Positions 45,401-51,080 of a DNA stretch of 64,000 nt are shown here, in pieces. Numbering within the stretch: the stretch's first letter is position 1; the number at the start of each line of letters is the position of its first letter. The notes below the pieces were generated by a model, which did not search any database, was not told the origin of the DNA, and worked only from the letters and a program-made list of their open reading frames with translations. Source of the DNA: Flavobacterium sp. (GTDB lineage Bacteria > Bacteroidota > Bacteroidia > Flavobacteriales > Flavobacteriaceae); NCBI GenBank assembly GCA_016787805.1, contig JAEUTY010000021.1, positions 1 through 64,000 on the forward strand, given 5' to 3'. The position numbers were made by a program, and so were the translations under genes.

Positions 45401-45736
45401 TCCTGAATTGCCTTCCAAACTCCAATCACGCGACGAATTTCCAGTAAATGTTATCCATCGGGTTCCATTCCAATAATAATAGCCTGGCGTAACACCATTT
45501 ACACCAGCCACAGTAGCTGTGTTGTAAACTAAAGTAGATTCTAGTATTGCACCTCCTTGCGGATTGACAACTGGTGCAGCAACATTAGTTCCTGCTAGAG
45601 CAACTCTAGGCAATAAAAAACCATTAGTTGTTGAGCTAATTTCCATCATTGCATTGGGTGTTGTTGTGTTAACCCCAACTTGTGCCATTCCATAACTAGA
45701 AATCAACAAAATTAAAATTGTAGTAAAATTCTTCAT
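42449..45736 (-). CDS. Secreted tail-fibre-like protein with Peptidase S74 intramolecular chaperone domain
   Basis: 1095 residues from the ATG at 45736, which gives a clean signal peptide (MKNFTTILILLISSYGMAQ); an ATG six codons earlier is also possible. The body opens with VGVNTTTPNAMMEISSTTNGFLLPR, a recurrent start of such Bacteroidota proteins, and contains many VGIGTANPS.KLDI units of a trimeric beta-structure. A block beginning RDWSLEGN...GATENFFGTTDANDIVFGTN recurs about 370 residues later, an internal duplication. The S74 chaperone (about 835-938: SDERLKEDIHPFKDG, IGIIAQEMQKVAP) normally sits at the extreme C-terminus and is cut off; here about 155 more residues follow, with a lectin-like beta domain (about 945-1016) and a charged helix. 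Probably a trimeric surface fibre; no T9SS domain. Confidence 0.85.
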   Translation of the reverse strand: MKNFTTILILLISSYGMAQVGVNTTTPNAMMEISSTTNGFLLPRVALAGTNVAAPVVNPQGGAILESTLVYNTATVAGVNGVTPGYYYWNGTRWITFTGNSSRDWSLEGNSGITTPAIPGTYGTSLIGATENFFGTTDANDIVFGTNGIERMRLKQSSGNVGIGTANPSYKLDILAPGNTIGLQILSGNASQLSYLSLGRTYEYAQIGAATTGTFFTDAQNGDMAIKNFNTGKLLLGASYIDTADMSIIPGGNVGINTSSPGTLFDVRGINNWDTNATEGDVRIGDPTYRFKIGVATGGAGAGDIRLSAHGGTNRIFLGNATNTQLLTVDGLNNRVGIKNTILPNSVLDVNGDLALKEGPALALPNSATPAATLTAGAEYSHYRVTGPTVAFSLQTISGGNDGQVLTLINTTGQIMSIANNNVANGILTGTGGNLTGLTAGNSTVTLVYNATLARWIVTSYAGLTNTRDWRLNGNTAITTPATPVTYGTSTIGATENYIGTTDANDIVFGTNTIERMRVKQTTGNIGVGIADPLQPLHVFKNSDTNKNTILGEARQLSTATDYQNVGVMGYGRGGNSTWGYGAGVMGIGDYTNSWHATGVYAGLGTGVATLPLNTDQALYADGNSLGFSGIFMNGNAGFGTAFPTELVELGGTNAKLYMNSLNSNMLNFNSAGVAAPSFTNRSLGTKLVLYPQVSATSTDYAIGITGSTLWSSVPEATLTYSHRWYSGITEGMRFRGDGRLGIGIIAPTATRLQAYDPSIATSRIAIFRNGNVDGTEVQTGSVEYLHDYSSTTDFNDGANTVGLTVNFGATSGYDLQLANNSAAKPGSNAWTIVSDERLKEDIHPFKDGLETLKKINPVYYKYNGKAKTPKDEYHIGIIAQEMQKVAPYTVGKFEYLPNEADKSNIEEYLSYNSHALDYVTINAIKELDQKQTKTQEVFKNISDFGVVTINSNTMFIPFNEEFKTNTNNAIPVVTITGVNSTERITIIDQSHDGFTISVPDYSASFAVNWIAMARIKENTFEINENYTAADRQQMVDKVKLTPTRLKDRVNRESHELEKFKRELLEAQKKEEQEAKSLAEKMNKNPEPKEAFEKR

Positions 45737-45954
45737 AATCGTTTCGGTTTTCATTTTGATTCATATTAAATTTAAATTTTTTGTAGGAGATGAATTAATA
45801 ATACCGACCATCTGCTAATTAATTCGATAAAAGGTTGTTTTTTTATATATAAGTAACTGAAATACAGTTTATTAGTGTAAGATATTTCCTAAGGGTAAAA
45901 AAGCATGAGTTTAAATTTGAATAGCATTCATTTTATCAATTCAAATAATGTACT

Positions 45955-45962
45955 TAAATTTG
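45955..45962 (+). promoter_or_regulatory. -7 box of mtaB
   Basis: TAAATTTG followed by CGCAC, 45 bp before the ATG at 46007. A second TAAATTTG at 45912-45919 is an alternative. Confidence 0.55.
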
Positions 45963-46006
45963 CGCACTCAATTTTTTGACAACGATTTCATCAATTGAGC
46001 TTATTT

Positions 46007-47344
46007 ATGGAAAATAAAAAACGAGTAGCCTTTTATACTTTAGGCTGTAAACTGAATTTCTCTGAAACTTCTACTATTGCGAGAAATTTTCAAGAAGAAG
46101 GTTTTGAACGTGTTGATTTTGAAGAGGTTGCTGATATTTACGTTATCAATACTTGTTCTGTAACCGACAATGCCGACAAACAATTTAAACAAGTCGTAAA
46201 GAAAGCCTTAAAGTTAAATGACAAAGCATTTGTAGCAGCTGTTGGTTGCTATGCGCAATTAAAGCCTGAAGAATTAGCGTCTGTTGATGGAGTTGACTTA
46301 GTTTTAGGAGCCACCGAAAAATTCAAAATTACCGATTATATTAATGATTTGTCCAAAAATGATATGGGCGAAGTGCATTCGTGCGAAATTGAAGAAGCCG
46401 ATTTTTACGTTGGCAGTTATTCTATTGGTGATAGAACGCGGGCTTTTTTAAAAGTGCAGGATGGTTGCGATTATAAATGTACCTATTGTACGATTCCTCT
46501 GGCACGTGGTATTTCTAGAAGTGATGCTTTGGATAATGTGTTAAAAAATGCCTACGAAATATCACAGCAAGGAATCAAAGAAATTGTGCTTACTGGAGTA
46601 AATATTGGTGATTACGGCAAAGGCGAATTTGGCAACAAAAAGCACGAACATACTTTTCTCGATTTAGTCAAAGCATTGGATGAAGTAGAAGGTATTGAAC
46701 GATTGCGCATTTCTTCTATCGAACCCAATTTACTCAAAAACGAAACCATTGAGTTTGTGGCTCAAAGTCGCACTTTTGTTCCGCATTTTCACATTCCATT
46801 GCAAAGTGGGAGCAATGAAATTTTAGGCAAAATGAAACGCCGTTACCAACGCGAATTGTATGCCGAACGTGTAGCCAAAATCCGGGAGGTAATGCCTCAT
46901 GCTTGTATTGGTGTTGATGTAATTGTTGGTTTTCCAGGTGAAACAGATGAACATTTCTTAGAGACTTACCATTTCTTAAACGATTTAGCTATTTCGTATT
47001 TGCACGTTTTTACGTATTCCGAAAGAGACAATACTGAAGCTGTTGCAATGGAAGATGTAATTCCAATGAATGTTCGTTCCAAAAGAAGTAAAATGCTACG
47101 TGGTTTATCGGTTAAAAAACGTCGCGCTTTTTATGAAAGCCAAATAGGAACCAACCGAAGTGTGCTTTTTGAAGGTGAAAATAAAGAAGGCTATATCCAC
47201 GGATTTACCGAAAATTACGTTAAAGTAAAAACACCATGGAACCCAGAATTGGTCAATACATTACACGATATTAAGTTGACACATATTGATGAGGAAGGAA
47301 GTGTTCGGATGGAGTTTTGTCAAATTACAAATTATCATAATTAG
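46007..47344 (+). CDS. mtaB: tRNA t6A37 methylthiotransferase MtaB
   Basis: 445 residues from the ATG at 46007; the TTG at 45995 would add four residues. Order: UPF0004 domain with cluster-binding Cys (LGCKLNFSE, NTCSVT, GCYAQ), radical SAM domain with CDYKCTYCTIP, and a C-terminal TRAM-like region. It converts t6A37 to ms2t6A37 in tRNAs reading ANN codons, using SAM and two iron-sulfur clusters. CKLNFSE and the overall length favour MtaB over MiaB or RimO. Monocistronic. Confidence 0.94.
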   Translation: MENKKRVAFYTLGCKLNFSETSTIARNFQEEGFERVDFEEVADIYVINTCSVTDNADKQFKQVVKKALKLNDKAFVAAVGCYAQLKPEELASVDGVDLVLGATEKFKITDYINDLSKNDMGEVHSCEIEEADFYVGSYSIGDRTRAFLKVQDGCDYKCTYCTIPLARGISRSDALDNVLKNAYEISQQGIKEIVLTGVNIGDYGKGEFGNKKHEHTFLDLVKALDEVEGIERLRISSIEPNLLKNETIEFVAQSRTFVPHFHIPLQSGSNEILGKMKRRYQRELYAERVAKIREVMPHACIGVDVIVGFPGETDEHFLETYHFLNDLAISYLHVFTYSERDNTEAVAMEDVIPMNVRSKRSKMLRGLSVKKRRAFYESQIGTNRSVLFEGENKEGYIHGFTENYVKVKTPWNPELVNTLHDIKLTHIDEEGSVRMEFCQITNYHN

Positions 47345-47352
47345 CAATTATT

Positions 47353-47694
47353 TTAATATTTATTGTGGAACCGAATCTTAGTAATTCGAAAAACAGTTTC
47401 GCTGTATTGTTCAATAAATTCGTACTTATGCCTGCCAGGTTGTTTGAAGTTGATGATTTTATCGGCTGAAACTTCGTAATAGCGTTGATTGCCTTCCATC
47501 ATGAATTTCAAGCCATTTTTACGGTAAGCCGAACGAACCAAGTCAAACTCTGACAGATTCCATGTGGTGTGTTCTGCATCCATATCATCTATTTCCGAGA
47601 ACAATCCTTCAGTAATTTCAGTTTTGCAACCGTAGTACTTTTCGATAGTTTCAAAAAAACCAATGATTTTAGTATTTAGTTCGTCGGAATTCAT
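47353..47694 (-). CDS. Hypothetical protein, about 113 residues
   Basis: From the ATG at 47694; a TTG at 47721 would add nine residues. No signal peptide or membrane segment; a mixed alpha/beta soluble protein (FFETIEKYYGCKTEITEGLF, HTTWNLSEFDLVRSAYRKNG, YEVSADKIINFKQPGRHKYEFIEQYS). I do not recognise a family. It is read in the same direction as the following small acetyltransferase gene but is separated from it by a terminator. Good codon structure supports it as real. Confidence 0.65.
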   Translation of the reverse strand: MNSDELNTKIIGFFETIEKYYGCKTEITEGLFSEIDDMDAEHTTWNLSEFDLVRSAYRKNGLKFMMEGNQRYYEVSADKIINFKQPGRHKYEFIEQYSETVFRITKIRFHNKY

Positions 47695-47725
47695 TGGATA
47701 AATATAATTTATTTTGGACAAAATA

Positions 47726-47756
47726 AAAAGCCGCTTCTGTAATTGAAACGGCTTTT
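47726..47756 (-). terminator. Terminator of the small acetyltransferase gene
   Basis: AAAAGCCG (47726-47733) and CGGCTTTT (47749-47756) form an 8-bp stem with a partly paired loop; on the minus strand a T run follows. Confidence 0.75.
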
Positions 47757-47774
47757 GAGATTATTTAGTGTAAA

Positions 47775-48086
47775 TTAAATTTTTATTCCAGGAGGCAATA
47801 AGTCACGGTAAGTAGTGTTTTTACGCATAAAAGCAGCAATTTTAGGTAAAATAGGAACCACTTTCAATTTGCGTTCGTAAGCGATTTCCATAATGTTTTT
47901 GAGCAAGTCAGAAATGAATTCTTCGTCGTCAAAACCTTCGAAAGTATTGATTCTTGTTAGAAATATTTTTTTCTCTTGAAATGAATATTCCACTGCAATC
48001 ATCTTTCCATCAATCAAAGTCTCAAATTGCCTAGCAAATGTGTTGTCTTTAATTTCCATTTTATCTAAAATTAACGGTGTTTCCAT
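47775..48086 (-). CDS. Small GNAT-family N-acetyltransferase-like protein
   Basis: 103 residues from the ATG at 48086; the upstream in-frame TTG at 48101 is not needed. The layout (NTFARQFETLIDGKMIAVEYSFQEKKIFLTRINTFEGFDDEEFISDLLKNIMEIAYERKLKVVPILPKIAAFMRKN) matches the short acetyltransferase group (YidJ/GCN5-related, Acetyltransf_CG), although the usual rGxG acyl-CoA loop is replaced by GFDDEEF, so acetyl-CoA binding is uncertain. Substrate unknown. Divergent from the hydrolase gene at 48165. Confidence 0.7.
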   Translation of the reverse strand: METPLILDKMEIKDNTFARQFETLIDGKMIAVEYSFQEKKIFLTRINTFEGFDDEEFISDLLKNIMEIAYERKLKVVPILPKIAAFMRKNTTYRDLLPPGIKI

Positions 48087-48164
48087 AATCAATTCAATCA
48101 AATAATTTATTTTTATGCAAATTTCGGAATAATATATGGATTAATCGAATTTTGAAAGTTAAAA

Positions 48165-48824
48165 ATGAATAAAATCCCCGTTTATTTTGTCCCAGGCATG
48201 GCTGCAGATATTACCATTTTTGAAAACATTCATTTACCTGATGATCAATTTGAAATGTTTTTCATTCCATGGAAGTTGCCCAAATCTAAAGAAAGTATCG
48301 AAGCTTACGCCAAACGTATGGCCAAAGAAGTGCATCATGACAATGCGGTTTTAATCGGAGTTTCTTTTGGAGGCGTTATGGTTCAGGAAATGGCTCAATA
48401 CTTAAACCTGAGAAAATTGATTATTATTTCAAGTGTCAAATCGAGCTCTGAATTGCCGAGACGAATGAAAATTGCCAAAACTACCAAAGCCTATAAATTA
48501 CTGCCTACAAGTTGGTTGCAAGATATTGAAAAATTAGTCAAATATGCTTTTGGCGATAGCTTAAAACGAAAATTAAAGCTATACGAAAAATATTTACATG
48601 TACGGGATAAAAACTACTTAGATTGGGCTTTAGAGAATATGATATGTTGGAATCGAACCCAAATTGATCCCAAAGTAATTCACATTCATGGTGATGCTGA
48701 TGAGGTTTTTCCGGCCAAAAACATCAAAGAATTTATCAATGTAAAAGGCGGAACACATGCGATGATTTTAAGCAAATACAAGTGGTTTAACTCCAATTTG
48801 CCTAAAATCATTCTCGAAGAATAG
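48165..48824 (+). CDS. Alpha/beta hydrolase
   Basis: 219 residues. Catalytic triad candidates: Ser in GVSFGG (near residue 66), Asp in HGDADEVFP (near 179) and His in GGTHAMI (near 198), in the proper order for the alpha/beta hydrolase fold. VYFVPGMAAD supplies the oxyanion-side strand. No signal peptide, so cytoplasmic. Substrate unknown; probably an esterase or similar. Confidence 0.85.
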   Translation: MNKIPVYFVPGMAADITIFENIHLPDDQFEMFFIPWKLPKSKESIEAYAKRMAKEVHHDNAVLIGVSFGGVMVQEMAQYLNLRKLIIISSVKSSSELPRRMKIAKTTKAYKLLPTSWLQDIEKLVKYAFGDSLKRKLKLYEKYLHVRDKNYLDWALENMICWNRTQIDPKVIHIHGDADEVFPAKNIKEFINVKGGTHAMILSKYKWFNSNLPKIILEE

Positions 48825-48872
48825 TGTTTTTGGTTTGGTTTTTGTAACTTAGCGATTATAAAGAAAATGAAC

Positions 48873-49754
48873 ATGAAAAGAATAAAGTATTTTGTAATTG
48901 TTGCTTTAGTTGTTGCTTTAAGTAGCGTATTGATTTACAGTGTGACCAAAAAAGAAGTACATCTTGGCTCATCAATGTATGTTCCAGCTGAAGTTAGTTT
49001 TGCTGGTGAAAAAGCACCGCTTGAAGTATATGATGTAAAAGAACGTTTTGAACGCGAATTGTTGGTCAATGCCAATTTGCATTCGTCTACTATATTAATC
49101 ATCAAAAGAGCCAACCGCGCTTTTCCAGTAATCGAACCTATTTTAAAAGAATACAATGTACCCGATGATTTCAAATATTTGGCTGTAATCGAAAGTGCGT
49201 TAACCAATGCTGTTTCTTCGGCTGGAGCCAGAGGTTTTTGGCAATTTATGGAATCAACTGCTAAAGAAAGTGGGATGGAAGTAACACCAACTGTAGACGA
49301 ACGTTATCATTTGGTAAAATCAACGCACGCCGCTTGTAAATATTTGCTAAAAGCCAAAGAAAAATTCGGAAGTTGGACACTAGCTGCAGCCTCTTACAAT
49401 GCTGGTATGAACGGAATTGCCAGTCAAATGGAATCGCAAAAGGCAGACAATTACTACGATTTATTGCTCAACGAAGAAACCTCACGTTATGTTTTCCGTA
49501 TTCATGCCTTAAAACAAATTATGGAAAACCCACAAAATTTTGGTTTTGCTATCAACAAAGAAGATTTGTACCAATTATTGCCTACCAAAAAAGTTGAAGT
49601 CGATTCAACCATCACTAATTTAGCCGATTTTGCCAAAACGCAAGGTATTAATTACAAAATTTTAAAATTGCACAATCCGTGGTTACGCGATAAGAAATTG
49701 CCGAATCCAACTAAAAAGATGTATGTGATTGAGATTCCTACTTCGGGATATTAG
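48873..49754 (+). CDS. Membrane-anchored lytic transglycosylase (SLT domain)
   Basis: About 293 residues from MKRIKYF (an ATG two codons earlier at 48867 is equally possible). One N-terminal hydrophobic segment (about 5-22) then an SLT domain (about 85-225): IESALTNAVSSAGARGFWQFMESTAKESG carries the catalytic Glu (ESA), and AAASYNAGMNGI is the second family motif. These enzymes cleave peptidoglycan glycan strands with formation of 1,6-anhydro-MurNAc; the layout resembles MltD/MltE-type enzymes without LysM repeats. Strong terminator at 49790-49834. Confidence 0.9.
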   Translation: MKRIKYFVIVALVVALSSVLIYSVTKKEVHLGSSMYVPAEVSFAGEKAPLEVYDVKERFERELLVNANLHSSTILIIKRANRAFPVIEPILKEYNVPDDFKYLAVIESALTNAVSSAGARGFWQFMESTAKESGMEVTPTVDERYHLVKSTHAACKYLLKAKEKFGSWTLAAASYNAGMNGIASQMESQKADNYYDLLLNEETSRYVFRIHALKQIMENPQNFGFAINKEDLYQLLPTKKVEVDSTITNLADFAKTQGINYKILKLHNPWLRDKKLPNPTKKMYVIEIPTSGY

Positions 49755-49789
49755 TCGCAGTCTCAGTATTCAGTCTCAGTAATTTATAG

Positions 49790-49834
49790 AAAATAAAAAA
49801 GCGCTTTAAATTTATGAAAGCGCTTTTTTATTTT
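49790..49834. terminator. Bidirectional terminator after the transglycosylase gene
   Basis: An 18-bp perfect inverted repeat (49790-49807 with 49817-49834) with core AAGCGCTTT and A/T runs on both sides, also suited to the convergent gene ending at 49863. Confidence 0.9.
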
Positions 49835-49862
49835 AACTGTAAACTGCGACTGCAAATGAAAA

Positions 49863-50378
49863 CTATATCTTCTTCATCTGCTCCTTCATCATCGCAATTT
49901 GATCTTTCAGCATTCCTTGTTTGTCTAATTTTTTTACTTCAGCAATTAAGTTTGTTGCTTCTAATTTTCTTCTTCGTGACATTGCAACACCAGCCAAATT
50001 CAACTTTGCAACGGCCAAATCCATGTCCATATTCAAACCTAATTCAATGGCTTTTTTGAAAAATTTTTCCGCTTGAAGTAAATTGGTTTGAGATAACATC
50101 AATCCTTGTAAATAATTGTAGTAACCTTGTTGTTTTTGAACTAAAGCCGTTTCCGGATTCGAAATTTTGGACAACCATTTTTTTGCACCATCAAAATTTT
50201 GCTTTCTCAATTGCAAAAATGCCAATAAAATATATTCATTTCTAAAATAAAGAAACAACGGAACCAACGATAAAATAATCAGGAAAATCCCGTTTCCAAT
50301 GTTGCTTTCGGTAAATTGCCAAACGGCTGCCACTAGTATAAGAGCGACTAAAATTAATTTGATATTTCTGTGAAACAT
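49863..50378 (-). CDS. Membrane protein with TPR-like helical domain
   Basis: 171 residues from the ATG at 50378 (MFHRNIK); the longer reading from 50417 adds 13 unlikely residues. Two hydrophobic helices (about 5-22 and 27-45) are followed by a helical repeat region (NFDGAKKWLSKI, GYYNYLQGLMLSQTNLLQAEKFFKKAIELGLNMDMDLAVAKLNLAGVAMSRRRKLEATNLIAEVKKLD) with tetratricopeptide-like pattern. Probably faces the cytoplasm and binds a protein partner. No more specific function. Confidence 0.75.
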   Translation of the reverse strand: MFHRNIKLILVALILVAAVWQFTESNIGNGIFLIILSLVPLFLYFRNEYILLAFLQLRKQNFDGAKKWLSKISNPETALVQKQQGYYNYLQGLMLSQTNLLQAEKFFKKAIELGLNMDMDLAVAKLNLAGVAMSRRRKLEATNLIAEVKKLDKQGMLKDQIAMMKEQMKKI

Positions 50379-50441
50379 AATAGTGTTTTTTTGAGTTGAC
50401 AAAGATAATAAAAGCAATTTAAAATATTTTTAAAAAACTAC

Positions 50442-50471
50442 TTGCAAGTAATAAAAATCGTTGTATATTTG
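50442..50471 (+). promoter_or_regulatory. Promoter of rpmH
   Basis: TTG (50442-50444), 19 bp, TATATTTG (50464-50471) followed by CACTC, 58 bp before the ATG at 50530. Confidence 0.85.
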
Positions 50472-50529
50472 CACTCGGTTTTAAAAAGACCTCTAAAACG
50501 ATTATTACACGATTTAAAGATAAAAAGCA

Positions 50530-50691
50530 ATGAGCAAAAGAACGTTTCAACCATCGAAAAGAAAAAGAAGAAATAAACACGGATTTATGGACAGAATGGC
50601 TTCTGCAAATGGAAGAAAGGTCCTTGCGCGTCGTAGAGCTAAAGGAAGACATAAATTGACCGTTTCTTGCGAACCAAGACACAAAAAATAA
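50530..50691 (+). CDS. rpmH: 50S ribosomal protein L34
   Basis: 53 residues, too short for a usual frame list but unmistakable: [43 protein letters not shown]. It is part of the large ribosomal subunit. In many bacteria rpmH lies next to rnpA near the origin; here it is a single gene with its own promoter and terminator, as in other Flavobacteria. Confidence 0.97.
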   Translation: MSKRTFQPSKRKRRNKHGFMDRMASANGRKVLARRRAKGRHKLTVSCEPRHKK

Positions 50692-50714
50692 TGATTCGCA
50701 TTCAATCAATATTA

Positions 50715-50747
50715 AGCCGTTACTTTTATTAGTAGCGGCTTTTTTTT
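50715..50747 (+). terminator. Terminator of rpmH
   Basis: AGCCGTTACT (50715-50724) pairs with AGTAGCGGCT (50731-50740), one G-U, 6-nt loop, followed by eight T. Confidence 0.9.
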
Positions 50748-50780
50748 AAACCATGTTCATAAATTTTAATAATTTTATGA

Positions 50781-50859
50781 AGCTATTTCCCGCTATCCGT
50801 TCCAATCTTTTTATTTTTAAAGAAAAAATAAAAAGGATTTCCTCTGCTATCGGGGCTAG
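50781..50859. repeat. Palindromic intergenic element
   Basis: About 79 bp. The centre AATCTTTTTATTTTT (50804-50818) pairs with AAAAATAAAAAGGATT (50824-50839) with one bulge and an AAAG loop; outer words CCCGCTATCCG and CTATCGGGGCTAG are partly complementary. Read on the minus strand it starts CTAGCCCCGATAGCAG and ends GGATAGCGGGAAATAGCT. I recall similar hairpin elements between genes in many Flavobacteriaceae, so a dispersed repeat is likely, but this cannot be checked here. Confidence 0.6.
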
Positions 50860-50865
50860 AATTTG

Positions 50866-50950
50866 TCAATTAGAGAATGTGTCAATTAGTCAATTAGAGA
50901 ATGTGTCAATTAGCCAATTAGAGAATGTGTCAATTAGCCAATTAGAGAAT
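50866..50950 (+). repeat. 24-bp tandem repeat, 3.5 copies
   Basis: Unit TCAATTAGAGAATGTGTCAATTAG at 50866-50889, 50890-50913, 50914-50937 and a part to 50950; the copies differ only at the first base (T or C). A following stretch (about 50980-51030) repeats CCACATTG with 8-9 bp period. Both lie between the palindromic element and carB; no protein-coding or CRISPR character. Confidence 0.9.
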
Positions 50951-51080
50951 TAACCAATTAAAAGAATTAATAAAATTGCCAAATCAACACATTACCACAT
51001 TGCCACATTGCCACATTGACCAATTGCCACATTATAAATACAACTAACAACGATAAACTACAAACCACAAACAACACACA

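Larger units (their letters stand above)
50748..51080. other. Spacer between rpmH and carB
   Basis: 333 bp holding the palindromic element, the 24-bp tandem repeat and the CCACATTG microrepeats. No clear -33/-7 pair for carB was found. A 66-residue frame (50753-50953) is made up of the repeats and is not accepted as a gene. Confidence 0.7.

Noticed and set aside
42449-45736. Prophage tail fibre
   Set aside because: The protein has a signal peptide and the start typical of host surface proteins; no other phage genes lie nearby.
50866-50950. Possible CRISPR array
   Set aside because: The units are directly adjacent 24-bp copies without unique spacers, and no cas genes are present.
50753-50953. 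66-codon frame with repeated ISQLENV
   Set aside because: The frame is generated by the palindromic element and the 24-bp tandem repeat; no promoter or family support.
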